From NCBI GenBank assembly GCA_963752695.1, contig CAVVZB010000002.1, positions 124,001-188,000 of the forward strand: DNA of 64,000 nt, written 5' to 3'. Of the stretch, positions 16,853 to 26,310 are shown in pieces (position 1 is the stretch's first letter; each line of letters begins with the position of its first letter). Source of the stretch: Bog-113 sp963752695. Its GTDB lineage: Bacteria; Acidobacteriota; Terriglobia; Bryobacterales; Bryobacteraceae. A program made the position numbers and the translations under genes. The notes below the pieces were generated by a model. It did not search any database. It was not told where the DNA came from and was given only the letters and a program-made list of their open reading frames with translations.

Positions 16853-17445
16853 TTGTGTTCCTCCCTTTCCCGTTCCCTTACCCCGCAAAGCTTCCGCTTA
16901 GACCACTCGCGAAGCTTTTTCTTGCCCTCATGCAGCCGCCACTTCACCGTTGAAAGCGGCAGTCCCGTGAATGCCGATATTTGTTGCATCGGCATTTCGT
17001 CCAGCCAGCGGAGCCGCATCAATAAGCGGCAGGTCTCTGGCAGCTGATCGATTCCTTCGCGCAACTCGAACGCAGCTTCGCGCCCGCGCGAGTCCTGTGA
17101 AGCAATCTTTTCCATGCTGCTCTGCAACCCGTCGTCAAACTCCACGTGAATGGCGCGCTGCTCCCGCTTGATCCAACGCAACGCCCGATTTCTAGTGATG
17201 GCCGATAGCCAAGCCGCGAAGCGGTCGGGTTCATCTAAATCGGGAAGCGCCTTAAACGCGAGCAGGAGCGCTTCCTGAGCGACATCCTCGGCCGCCTCGC
17301 CCGCGATTGCCGCCGCAACGCGGACTGCGGCACGCCGGTAGCGCCGAACTAGCTCAGTAAACGCATCCAGGTCGCCCAGCCCCGCCGCTATCGCTAGAAC
17401 ACCGTCCGGTTCTTCCGATAATGACGCTCCCTCCACGTCTAACAA
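16801..17445 (-). CDS. RNA polymerase sigma factor, ECF type
   Basis: A sigma-70 family extracytoplasmic-function factor of about 214 residues. Region 2 is visible as LGDLDAFTELVRRYRRAAVRVAAAI...AAEDVAQEALLLAFKALPDLDEPDRFAAWLSAITRNRALRW, and region 4 as LPETCRLLMRLRWLDEMPMQQISAFTGLPLSTVKWRLHEGKKKLRE (both summarised). The start is probably TTG at 17445 or GTG at 17436. The C-terminal tail beyond region 4 (REREREEHKWKRNQTTG) is basic and is overlapped by the next gene. It is followed by two unknown genes rather than a recognisable anti-sigma factor. Confidence 0.85.
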   Translation of the reverse strand: MLDVEGASLSEEPDGVLAIAAGLGDLDAFTELVRRYRRAAVRVAAAIAGEAAEDVAQEALLLAFKALPDLDEPDRFAAWLSAITRNRALRWIKREQRAIHVEFDDGLQSSMEKIASQDSRGREAAFELREGIDQLPETCRLLMRLRWLDEMPMQQISAFTGLPLSTVKWRLHEGKKKLREWSKRKLCGVREREREEHKWKRNQTTGLIRKFADS

Positions 17446-17479
17446 GAGACTGTGCCGAAGCTAAAAGATAGCGAGTTCG

Positions 17480-18436
17480 TTAAATTTTCGTAACCGGTTC
17501 GGAGTTGCGCAGATCTTCGGCACGAGCGTCGGAAAGCGTGTCGTTGAGAAATGTCCCGGAGCCGCTTTCCACGCCAGCCAGGTATTTGATCTTTGTGGCG
17601 CTTCTCTGCAGCGGCAGGAACTCGACATGGAAGTGGAACGAGGGGTGATCTCCATGCGCGGGGCGCTGGCGAACCACCATCATTAATGGAAATTGGAAAC
17701 CGTAGAGATTATCGTATTTGAGCCGGACAATGCGGATCAAGTGCGCGAGCGCATCTTTTTCTTCGCCGCTCAAAGCGGCAAGCCCGTCAACGTGACGCTT
17801 GGCATAGATCTGAATCTCGCCCGGGAATCGCTGCCAGTAAGGGATGAAGGCGTAGAAATGTTCGTTGTCGGCGATGTAGCGCACCTTAGCTTCGCGTTCG
17901 ACATGTAAGACGTGACAATAGAGACACTCCGACGTTCGCTCGTAATGTTCGAGCGCGCTGGCAAATTCCCGCTTGAGCAGCGGCGGGATGAATGGAAACG
18001 CATAAATCTGACCGTGAGGATGAGGCATTGTCACCCCAATTGCCTCGCCAGTGTTTTCAAAGATATACACTTGCGCAACATCCGGGTCGCGCTCCAGCTC
18101 CGCAGTGCGATTAGTCCATTGGTCAACGATCTTGCGCCAATGGTCGGCGTGCAATTGAGACGGCAGCAGGTTGTGATCGGGCGCGTAGATAACCACATCG
18201 CAGTAGCCCTTGGCTCCCGTGTGGCGATACGCGCCGGTTTCGTTAGAGTAAGGGCCGGAATCCTGATTGAACGCCGCAAAATCGTTGGGATAGAGGAGCG
18301 TCTCGTAATGATCGGGCACTTTGCCGTTTCCGGGACAGAACGGGCACCAATCCTTCGGCATCTGCGGCCGATTCTGGCGCACCGCTGCTACACCGACCCA
18401 CTCGTTCAAAAAAGGATGCCAACGTAGTTCGCTCAC
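17480..18436 (-). CDS. galT: Galactose-1-phosphate uridylyltransferase
   Basis: Leloir-pathway enzyme exchanging UMP between UDP-glucose and galactose-1-phosphate. Features: CPFCPGNG near residue 32 (zinc site), FENTGEAIGVTMPHPHGQIYAFP with the catalytic His-Pro-His, a second CLYCHV cysteine pair, and FHFHVEFLPL near the C-terminus. The GTG at 18436 is chosen because VSELRWHPFLNEWV is the normal start of the family; the few codons upstream are not conserved-looking. 318 residues, normal. No other gal gene is adjacent; it may feed UDP-galactose to glycan synthesis. Confidence 0.92.
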   Translation of the reverse strand: MSELRWHPFLNEWVGVAAVRQNRPQMPKDWCPFCPGNGKVPDHYETLLYPNDFAAFNQDSGPYSNETGAYRHTGAKGYCDVVIYAPDHNLLPSQLHADHWRKIVDQWTNRTAELERDPDVAQVYIFENTGEAIGVTMPHPHGQIYAFPFIPPLLKREFASALEHYERTSECLYCHVLHVEREAKVRYIADNEHFYAFIPYWQRFPGEIQIYAKRHVDGLAALSGEEKDALAHLIRIVRLKYDNLYGFQFPLMMVVRQRPAHGDHPSFHFHVEFLPLQRSATKIKYLAGVESGSGTFLNDTLSDARAEDLRNSEPVTKI

Positions 18437-18518
18437 AGGCCTATTGTATGAGCAAGCTGCGAAGCGATGAAACACATCGGCGAGAAGTTAGTTCTCGCAA
18501 GTAGCGTTCGAGGCGTTC

Positions 18519-18547
18519 TTGACATCTTTCTCTAAGTCGCATATGTT
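18519..18547 (+). promoter_or_regulatory. Sigma-70-type promoter for the receptor operon
   Basis: TTGACA at 18519-18524 and TATGTT at 18542-18547 are separated by exactly 17 bases, about 60 bases before the receptor ATG. GAGGAAG precedes that ATG. This is the best consensus promoter seen in the window. Confidence 0.65.
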
Positions 18548-18606
18548 TTGGGGGAATCGGAAAGGTTTGGAGCTGTATTCGATCTCTACTCAGTCGAGGA
18601 AGACTT

Positions 18607-21600
18607 ATGCAAAGATACAACCGTAAATTAAACTCATCTATCGTTCTCGGAAGCTTGTTAGCGATGATGCTCGCCGGATCAGCGTTTGGACAATTTCGCG
18701 CTGGCCTTCAGGGTTCGGTTGTAGATGCGGCCGGAGGTCTGGTTTCAGATGCCTCGCTGACGCTCACCAGCCAGGAGACGGCGGTGGCGCGCACGGTGAA
18801 AACCAACGGGGAAGGCGTTTTTACGTTCTCCTCTCTCGGACCAGGGCGCTACACATTGGTTGCCGAGAAGCCGGGATTTTCAAAGAAGGTGCTGGAGGAT
18901 TTGGAAATCGGCGCCGAGCAGATGCAGTCGATCCACGTGCAGATGGATGTGGGACAGACTTCGACGTCGGTGACAGTGGCGGGCGATGCGGCACAGATCA
19001 TCGACACAGAGACGGCGACCATTGGGGGCACTATCACCACCCGTGAGATTCAGACGCTTCCATCGTTCTCTCGCGATCCGTATCAATTGCTTCGGCTAGC
19101 GCCAGGCGTGTTCGGCGACGGTTCCCTGGGGGCAGGCGGTGGCGGGACGCAGCTCCCTGGGACGAACAAGAGCGGTCCGAGTTCCACTGACAGCATCTTC
19201 CAGGTGGAGAACGGACCGGGAATTATCGCGAACGGCACACGGCAGAACTCCAATAACTTCCAAATCGATGGATTGTCGGTGAACAGTACCGTCTGGGGCG
19301 GCTCGGCGGTGATCACGCCCAATGAGGAATCGGTCAAAGAAGTCCGCGTGATCGCGAATAACTATAGCGCGGAAAATGGCCGGACTAGCGGAGCCCAAAT
19401 TGAAGTGGTATCGCAGAACGGCACCAATGAGATTCACGGCAGCGGTTTCTTCAAGTGGCATCGCCCGGGACTGAATGCGTTCCAGGCGTACAACGGTCCC
19501 GGTAATCCCAGCCCCGTCCAGCGTGATGAGAGCCGGTTCAATCAGTTCGGCGGCAGCGTGGGCGGCCCGCTTTGGAAAAACAAGCTGTTCGCGTTCTTCT
19601 CCTATGAGACATTGCGCAACAACTCGCAGAGTATCGGAACCGCGTGGTTTGAGACGCCGCAATTCCTGCAATCGGCCGGGCCTAGCGGCAGCATCGCGCG
19701 GCAATTTTTGGCTTATCCGGGCACCGCGCCTTCTGTTCGAGGTGTAGTGTCCCAAACGTGCTCGCAGGTGGGGCTTGCTCCTACTCAGTGCCAGGATGTT
19801 CCCGGTGGGCTGGATCTGGGCTCTCCCCTCAAGACTCCTTTGGGAACCGCGGACCCGACCTTCGCCCAAGCCGGTACGCCGTTCGGGATTGGTGGCGGTT
19901 TCGATGGCATTCCGGACGCGATGTACGTGCAGACCACCATCCCGAATAACGTGACGGACGCGCAATACAACGGCCGGATCGATTACGACCCGACGAGTAA
20001 AGACCAGGTCGCGTTCAGCATCTATTGGGTGCCGGTTTCCACGTTCACCTACAATGGTCCGGCACGTTCCTCGAACGCATGGAATCACCAGTCGATTGCA
20101 AATGCAATCAGCGCCATCTACACCCACACGTTCACCCCGTCGATCCTCAACGAAGCTCGCTTCGGGCTTAGCGGCTGGAATTGGAATGAATTCACCACCA
20201 ACCCTCAGGCGCCCTTCGGATTACCGACAGCCAACATCACCGCGGCCGGAAGCGTCAGCTTTCAGCAGTTCGGCGCTCCAGGATTCGGCATTTTCGACCA
20301 GAAGACCTACAACGCGCGTGACACTTTGACTAAGGTTCAGGGGAGCCACTTCCTGAAGTTCGGCGGAGACGTATCCCGAGCGCTGTTCCTGGATGAAGCT
20401 CCGTGGGCGGGGCGTCCGAATTACGACTTCCGTAACATCTGGGATTTCGCCAATGACGCGCCTTACCATGAGAACGCTAACTTCGATCCGTTGACCGGAC
20501 AGCCGACCAACGCCATCAAGAACCTGCGGTTCAACATTATCGGTATCTTTGCCCAAGACGATTGGAAGGTTAAGCCGAATCTAACCCTGAACCTGGGTTT
20601 GCGTTGGGAGTATTTCTCGCCACTGACCGAGACCAATAACAACATCAGTAAGGTGGTACTTGGCTCCGGCGCGGATGTGCTTTCCGGCCTGAGGGTGGTC
20701 AAAGGCGGGAATCTGTTTGGCACCAGCTTGAATAACTGGGGCCCGCAGGTCGGGTTCGCGTGGACTCCGAAAGGCTTCCTCGGTCATGATCTGAACAGTA
20801 GGTTTGTTATCCGCGGTGGAGGCGGAATAGGCTACAACCTTCAGCAGCTGGCGATTACTTCGAACGGCCGGTTTAATCCGCCGTTCCTGACATCGCTCAA
20901 TCTTTACGGGTCGGACATTCTCTACCAGCCGAACTCGAACGTACACCAGTACACCGGCTATCCTTCGAACCCGGTCGCAATTCAATCGTTCGATCCAGTA
21001 AGCGGCCTTCCCACAAGCGGCGCTCCGGTCAGCTTGACAGCTTTTCCGCTACAGATGCCCTCGACGGTCACCTACCGGTATTCTTTGGATACGCAGTACG
21101 ATCTGGGCCATAACTGGGTAGCTTCTCTCGGGTATCAAGGTAGCCAGAGCCGCCATTACACGATCCAGAACAACCTGAATTATCTGCTTTACCCGGCATC
21201 CAACCCGCGGGTGCAGTCTCTCTCCTACTACTCGAATGACGCGAATGCCAGCTTCAACGCTTTGCTGACAGAACTGCAGCATCGATTTGCAAAGACATTC
21301 GAGATCGATGCCCAATACCGGTTCAGCCGCAATACCGACGAGGGCTCACAGGACTACTTCCAGGATAACTATCCTTGGAATCTGGCACACGCCAAAGGTC
21401 CCTCGGATTTCGACGTGACCCATAACTTCAAGCTGTACGGCGTGTGGTCGCCCCGGCTTTTCGGGCGTAACAACTTCATGGAGCGGCTGGCGGGCGGGTG
21501 GACGATCAGCGGCATCCTGAATGCGCATACTGGATTCCCGTGGACGCCACAGTATTGCAACACGAACGGCAACGTTGTGTATCCGAATAGCGGTTTTGGG

Positions 21601-22026
21601 TGCTTGTACCCTTCAGCTTATAGCGGTGGCGCTGGTTCCGATTACAGCAACAGCACGTTTGAGAAGCCGAATGGAAACTTCCCCAAGGGCGCGCTTGCTT
21701 ACTTCACTGTGCCTACGTTCCCGACCAATGGGATTCCGCCACTGCCCGCGCCGAGTATTACCCGGAACGCTTTCCGCGGTCCGAATTACCTGGGGACAGA
21801 CATGGTGCTTGCCAAGGCGTTCACCCTTCCTCGAATGAGGGTGTTGGGGGAAGGGGCCAGACTTAACTTGCAGGCGAGCGCTTACAACATATTCAACAAG
21901 GTGAACCTCACCGCTCCAAATACGACGATCAGCAACGATGGGGTAACCAGCAATCCGCTATTTGGAGAGTCTCAGGGCGCATTTGCTGGCCGGATCATCG
22001 AGCTGCAAGCCCGGTTCAGCTTTTAG
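18607..22026 (+). CDS. Oar-like TonB-dependent receptor with carboxypeptidase-regulatory domain
   Basis: A 1,139-residue outer-membrane transporter. Signal peptide at residues 1-29 (VLGSLLAMMLAGSAFGQ), then a CarboxypepD_reg beta-sandwich (GLQGSVVDAAGGLVSDASLTLTS; TNGEGVFTFSSLGPGRYTLVAEKPGF) to about residue 110, a plug domain (TREIQTLPSF, FQIDGLSVNSTVWGG, EVRVIANNYSAENGRTSGAQIEVVSQNGTNEIHGS) to about 300, and a long beta-barrel ending in the aromatic C-terminus RFSF. Such proteins are numerous in Acidobacteriota and are thought to import large glycans or peptides. It heads an operon with a TPR protein and a glycoamylase-like gene, so an oligosaccharide substrate is plausible. No TonB box is obvious. 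Confidence 0.92.
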   Translation: MQRYNRKLNSSIVLGSLLAMMLAGSAFGQFRAGLQGSVVDAAGGLVSDASLTLTSQETAVARTVKTNGEGVFTFSSLGPGRYTLVAEKPGFSKKVLEDLEIGAEQMQSIHVQMDVGQTSTSVTVAGDAAQIIDTETATIGGTITTREIQTLPSFSRDPYQLLRLAPGVFGDGSLGAGGGGTQLPGTNKSGPSSTDSIFQVENGPGIIANGTRQNSNNFQIDGLSVNSTVWGGSAVITPNEESVKEVRVIANNYSAENGRTSGAQIEVVSQNGTNEIHGSGFFKWHRPGLNAFQAYNGPGNPSPVQRDESRFNQFGGSVGGPLWKNKLFAFFSYETLRNNSQSIGTAWFETPQFLQSAGPSGSIARQFLAYPGTAPSVRGVVSQTCSQVGLAPTQCQDVPGGLDLGSPLKTPLGTADPTFAQAGTPFGIGGGFDGIPDAMYVQTTIPNNVTDAQYNGRIDYDPTSKDQVAFSIYWVPVSTFTYNGPARSSNAWNHQSIANAISAIYTHTFTPSILNEARFGLSGWNWNEFTTNPQAPFGLPTANITAAGSVSFQQFGAPGFGIFDQKTYNARDTLTKVQGSHFLKFGGDVSRALFLDEAPWAGRPNYDFRNIWDFANDAPYHENANFDPLTGQPTNAIKNLRFNIIGIFAQDDWKVKPNLTLNLGLRWEYFSPLTETNNNISKVVLGSGADVLSGLRVVKGGNLFGTSLNNWGPQVGFAWTPKGFLGHDLNSRFVIRGGGGIGYNLQQLAITSNGRFNPPFLTSLNLYGSDILYQPNSNVHQYTGYPSNPVAIQSFDPVSGLPTSGAPVSLTAFPLQMPSTVTYRYSLDTQYDLGHNWVASLGYQGSQSRHYTIQNNLNYLLYPASNPRVQSLSYYSNDANASFNALLTELQHRFAKTFEIDAQYRFSRNTDEGSQDYFQDNYPWNLAHAKGPSDFDVTHNFKLYGVWSPRLFGRNNFMERLAGGWTISGILNAHTGFPWTPQYCNTNGNVVYPNSGFGCLYPSAYSGGAGSDYSNSTFEKPNGNFPKGALAYFTVPTFPTNGIPPLPAPSITRNAFRGPNYLGTDMVLAKAFTLPRMRVLGEGARLNLQASAYNIFNKVNLTAPNTTISNDGVTSNPLFGESQGAFAGRIIELQARFSF

Positions 22027-22049
22027 TTCTCCGGGTAGCCGTCTTTACG

Positions 22050-23138
22050 ATGCGGTTGTTAGTAAGCGTCTTAGTCGTCGCTGCTGCCTCTCAATTCGGG
22101 GCGGCAGCTTCGGACTCGGTCGCGCGGAGGGCGGAACTGGCCCGGGAAGCTAATCGAATTGACGAGGCGATTGAGCTATACAAGAAAGCTGTAGATGAGA
22201 ATCCACGGTGGACAGAGGGCTGGTGGTACCTCGGCACTCTTCAGTACGACCAGGATAAATACGCCGAGGCTGTGAAAGCGTTTGACCGCGCGGTTGCCCT
22301 CGACCCGAAATCCGGGACTACATTTGTCATGCTTGGGCTTTGCGAAGCTAAGCTGAATCAGCCCGCAGCAGCCCTTCAGCATTTGCAGCGCGGCAAGAAG
22401 TTAGGGATTGCCGACGATCCGCAATTGCGCCATGTGATGCTGTACACCCTGGCTACACTGTGGCTGCAGCGGGGAGACGGCCACGGCGATTTCGAAAATG
22501 CGCAAGACGCTCTCGATGGGCTGGCGCGCGAGGGTGTGGAATCTGATGAGTTGTTGCTTGCGCTCGGACATGCAGTACTCCGCACGCGTTTGGATGAGGG
22601 CGATGTTGCAATGGCCCGTGCCTTTGGACATGCCGAGTTACTCGCCGCCCAACGATCGAGGGCGACTGAAGCGATGTCCGAATACGAGTCGCTGGTTTCC
22701 ACTTATTCGAAGGTTCCCAACGTGCAGTTTGCCTTCGGGAAGTTTCTCGTCTTAAAGAGTTATGATGAGCGAGCGGTCGCCGCCTTTCAACGGGAAATCG
22801 AGAACTCACCGAAGCATCTGCTGGCAAGACTGGGGATTGCCGGACTGAAGAGTGGGACCGATCCGGCGGAGGCGCTGCCGTATTCCGCGGAAGCCGTAAC
22901 CCTTGCTCCAGAACTGCCGGAAGCGCACTATCTGTTCGGTATGTGCTTGTTAGGAACTGGGAAAGTGGAAGAGAGTATACATCAGTTGGAAACCGCGCAG
23001 ACGCAATCGCCTCGCGATGCCAAGATTCCTTTTGCATTAGCACGAGCATATTCACGGGCGAAACGCCCGGCGGATGCCGCTCGCGCCCGGGCAGCGTTCC
23101 TAAAGCTAAAAGCAGAAGCGGAGCAAAATGCGCTGTAG
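22050..23138 (+). CDS. Secreted TPR-repeat protein
   Basis: A 362-residue protein with a signal peptide (RLLVSVLVVAAASQFGAA) and at least six tetratricopeptide repeats, for example IDEAIELYKKAVDENPRWTEGWWYLG and DKYAEAVKAFDRAVALDPKSGTTFVMLG near the N-terminus, and ELPEAHYLFGMCLLGTGKVEESIHQLE near the C-terminus. It begins 23 bases after the receptor and its end overlaps the next gene by 11 bases. Probably a periplasmic scaffold acting with the receptor. The same receptor-TPR order recurs at 39495-44065. Confidence 0.85.
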   Translation: MRLLVSVLVVAAASQFGAAASDSVARRAELAREANRIDEAIELYKKAVDENPRWTEGWWYLGTLQYDQDKYAEAVKAFDRAVALDPKSGTTFVMLGLCEAKLNQPAAALQHLQRGKKLGIADDPQLRHVMLYTLATLWLQRGDGHGDFENAQDALDGLAREGVESDELLLALGHAVLRTRLDEGDVAMARAFGHAELLAAQRSRATEAMSEYESLVSTYSKVPNVQFAFGKFLVLKSYDERAVAAFQREIENSPKHLLARLGIAGLKSGTDPAEALPYSAEAVTLAPELPEAHYLFGMCLLGTGKVEESIHQLETAQTQSPRDAKIPFALARAYSRAKRPADAARARAAFLKLKAEAEQNAL

Positions 23139-25339
23139 TTTACGAGTTGTTATTCCGATCTTGTTCGCGCTCGCGGAATTGAGCCACATCGCGCGGGCCG
23201 ACACCGAATACTATCACCGCACCATCTTCGATAACAGCCTGACGCCGGATCGGTACTACTACAGTAGCGGCAAGGCTTCCGCACCCAGCAAGTTGACGCT
23301 GGATCAAGGTAAGTTACCTGTCGACCCGGCGCACTTCGTGACGGGACCGAACTCTCTTCTGTTGGAGTGGACGTCGGTGGAGGGTGGAGGCTGGACGGCG
23401 GAGGTAGAAGTGCCGCGCTGGCGGAACCGGGACTTATATTATTCCGGTAACACGCTGTACTTTTATTGCTTCTCCGATACTGTTTTGAGCGGCTCGGCAA
23501 TTCCGTTTCTCGTACTGCGCGACACAGCCTATGGGTTCACGAAACCGCTGAACATTGCGCCATTCACGCATGTTATCCCAGCGAACCAATGGATCCGAGT
23601 CTCCGTTCCAGTAAGCGCGTTTGAGAGTGCATCGCTAGTGGCGTTCGACCCACATCGCGTGCAGGGCTTGGCCTTCGTACAGAATGCGGCCGATAAGAAG
23701 CCGCACCGGGTGTCGCTAGACGAGTTTCGCATCGATGAAGCGAATGTAAGAAGCGCTGCTCCTCGCACGCCTTCCAGCCTGCGCGCCCAAGCCTTTGAGC
23801 GGCACATCGATGTTTCCTGGAGTTCCGAGGAGGACGACTCGGTGGAGCGTTACGTCATCTATCGATCCGACAACCACGGGGTGTTTCGGCCCGTCGGAAT
23901 TCAGCCGCGCGGAACCACCCGCTATGCGGATTGGGTAGGCGCACCTGGACAGGAACGGTCATATAAGGTTACCGCCGGCAATCGGAACTACGAGGAGTCT
24001 CCGCTCTCGGAAGCTGTGACTGCTCGTACGCGAAACCTGAGCGATGACGAGCTTCTAAGTATGGTTCAGGAAGCTTCGTTTCGTTACTACTGGGAAGGCG
24101 CTCATCCGGTGTCTGGACTTACCCGCGAGAACCTTCCTGGCCGGGATGAGATCGTCGCGATCGGCGCCTCGGGTTTTGGAATCATGACCGTGCTCGTTGG
24201 CGCTGAGCGTAAGTTCATTACTCATGACCAGGCACTGCGCCGGCTCAATCAAGTTACTAAATTCTTAGAGCGGGCGGATCGATTTCATGGCGCGTGGCCG
24301 CACTTCCTGGATGGCGCTACTGGCCGCCGCCTACCGGTGTTCGGGCTGTTTGAAAACGGCGGCGACTTAGTCGAGACCGCTTTCCTCATGCAAGGATTGC
24401 TTGCCGCACGTGGTTACTTCGACGGCTCTGCCGAACCGGAGCGCATTTTGCGAGAGCGAATCACACGGCTCTGGGAATCCGTTGAGTGGGATTGGTATCG
24501 CCGGCAGCCGGATAGCGACGCGTTGTTTTGGCATTGGTCGCCTGAGTATTCCTGGTACATCAACCATCGGCTGACGGGTTGGAATGAAGTGATGATTGTC
24601 TATCTACTGGCGATCGCCTCGCCGACCCACGGAGTACCCGCCAAGCCTCTACGACACAGGTTGGGCAGGTCAATCCGATGCCGCGGTTCACTACCGGCAA
24701 AGCCGCGATACCGTTGTACCCGGCGATCACTATATCAACGGAAACGTTTACGATGGGATCAAACTCGACGTCGGCGTGGCTCCTGGAGGTCCATTGTTCT
24801 TCACCCACTACTCGTACCTTGGGTTTGACCCGCGAGGCATTCACGATAAATATACAGATTACTTCCGGAATAACCAAGCAATTGCCCGGATTAACTTGGC
24901 TTACTGTATCGCAAATCCAGCTAAGCACAAAGGGTATGGCGCGGATAGCTGGGGAATCACGGCGAGCGATGATCCGTGGGGTTACACTCCCCACGAGCCA
25001 AAGGTGACCGAAGATAACGGGACGATGACCCCCACTGGGGCGCTGTCCTCATTCCCATACACACCTGAGGAGTCGATGAAAGCCTTGAAACATTTCTACC
25101 GCGATCTGGGCGCCCGGCTCTGGGGAGAGTACGGTTTTCGAGACGCTTTCAATGCGGACGAGGACTGGATCTCACCCATCTACATGGGACTTAACCAGGC
25201 ACCAATCGTTATTATGATTGAAAACTACCGGACGGGTCTTGTGTGGAACCGTTTCATGAAGAATTCGGAGATCGGCGCAATGCTAAGTAAAATCGGTTTC
25301 GAGCGCGATTCCGAAGCAGCTGGCAACGCCCCGCGGTAG
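23128..25339 (+). pseudogene. Glycoamylase-family (PF10091, GH144-type) protein, frameshifted
   Basis: One gene split by a single-base shift. Codons from 23128 encode a signal peptide, an N-terminal beta-sandwich, a fibronectin-III-like segment (ERHIDVSWSSEEDDSVERYVIYRS near residue 235), and the first part of the catalytic domain (LFENGGDLVETAFLMQGLLAARGYF; WEWDWYRR-type; LTGWNEVMIVYLLAIASPTHGVPA). At 24643-24644 the family sequence (SLYDTGWAGQ) continues only in the next frame and runs through GGPLFFTHYSYLGFDPRG, YCIANPAKHKGYG, GITASDDPWGY, LSSFPYTPEESM and VIMIENYRTG to a stop at 25337-25339. The family includes beta-1,2-glucanases of GH144 and related enzymes. Removing one A in GCCAAGCC restores about 736 residues. 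The rest is intact, so this is either a very recent mutation or a sequencing error. Confidence 0.85.
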
Positions 25340-25360
25340 GGAGCGGAGTGCATCGAGGTT

Positions 25361-25792
25361 TCACAGCTCTAACTTGTGCTGCCTGGGTTCGTCGAGTTCC
25401 GGGATAGGATCCGCATCGGTGGCCAAAAGGCCTGCGATTAACTCGCGCATTCGTGAAGGGATGAACGGCTTTTGAATGAAATGCCATCCCTCATTAAGTA
25501 ACAGCATTCCTGAGGTGAATCCCGACATGAGCATGACCTTGATACCCGGCCGTTCGGCATACAGTTTGGTTGCGAGATCCACGCCGCTTATCCCCGTCAT
25601 CTGCACGTTTGAGAGAAGGAGGTGGATGGTTCCTGAGAACTGCCTGGCTCGCTGCAGCGCCTCCTCTCCGCTCGCTGCGAGGATGATGTTGTATCCGCTT
25701 CGAGCTAGCAACGCAGAAACGAAATTACGAATCATTTCCTCGTCATCAACGACGAGAATACTTTTTGTGTTGTCGATTGATTGGTCCGGCAT
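25361..25792 (-). CDS. Receiver-domain protein lacking the phospho-acceptor Asp
   Basis: A 143-residue stand-alone CheY-like domain. The acidic pocket (ILVVDDEE, Asp16-Asp17), Ser90 (LMSGF) and Lys108 (IQKPF) are in place, but the phosphorylated aspartate is replaced: IHLLLSNVQMTG has Asn62 where LLLTDVVMPG is usual. Phosphorylation at the normal site is therefore not expected, and the protein may signal constitutively or by binding. The ATG at 25792 is used because the receiver begins just after it; a longer frame adds a cysteine-rich leader that looks unlike coding sequence. It lies at the end of the minus-strand signalling block. Confidence 0.82.
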   Translation of the reverse strand: MPDQSIDNTKSILVVDDEEMIRNFVSALLARSGYNIILAASGEEALQRARQFSGTIHLLLSNVQMTGISGVDLATKLYAERPGIKVMLMSGFTSGMLLLNEGWHFIQKPFIPSRMRELIAGLLATDADPIPELDEPRQHKLEL

Positions 25793-25833
25793 TAAAAGGT
25801 CAACTGGGGCTAACGTGAAACAGGGACAAGCAA

Positions 25834-26253
25834 CTAGAACGCGCTGCGCTCCTGGCAAGAGGCCGTGGCCTTGAGACCGATGATATGCTCGCCCGGAGTG
25901 ACTCCCCGCAGAATTAGATCGGCGAACGTATTCAAGGTGTGGGCAAACCGTTCCTTAGCCATTGCCTCAGCGCGTCGCGCCAACTCCAACCTGGTACTGT
26001 CAATTGTCTCCGCGCGCTCAAACTCCTCCACTAACTTATTGTATTCCGCAACCGCAGACTGATATTGCTCAGCCGCCTCACGGCATCTCAACCGCCAGGA
26101 GCTCTCAAGTTTGCGGCGAGCCACAAAAGACGTGGGGAAATAGCTTTTCGCCTTATAATCTGGACGAAATCCCCTGTCGTACCACAAACGATACGCAAGC
26201 ACGAAAGTCTCGCTAGTCGCGTGTTTGTTCGTGACTGAGTTGCGCCTGAACAT
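25834..26253 (-). CDS. Hypothetical helical protein behind a palindromic operator
   Basis: Not recognised. From the ATG at 26253 it has 139 residues: basic N-terminus (MFRRNSVTNK), an aromatic segment (FVLAYRLWYDRGFRPDY), then a long amphipathic helix (RLRCREAAEQYQSAVAEYNKLVEEFERAE) likely to form a coiled coil, and a final ADLILRGVTPG segment. The open frame reaches back to 26328, but a TATACT -10 box at 26316-26311 means such a start would precede the transcript. A start at 26283 is the alternative. Lies between two response-regulator genes on the same strand. Confidence 0.6.
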   Translation of the reverse strand: MFRRNSVTNKHATSETFVLAYRLWYDRGFRPDYKAKSYFPTSFVARRKLESSWRLRCREAAEQYQSAVAEYNKLVEEFERAETIDSTRLELARRAEAMAKERFAHTLNTFADLILRGVTPGEHIIGLKATASCQERSAF

Positions 26254-26310
26254 TGGCCGCCTTTTAATTCCTGCTGAAAGCATGGTAAGGCGGTACCGGA
26301 AGTGAGCGCT

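Noticed and set aside
19096..20127. Long minus-strand open frame (343 codons) inside the first TonB receptor
   Set aside because: Antisense to conserved plug and barrel sequence, with no recognisable protein features.
24640..24650. Programmed +1 frameshift in the glycoamylase gene
   Set aside because: No slippery sequence, rare-codon stall or downstream structure was apparent, and the family is normally encoded in one frame. A mutation or sequencing error fits better.
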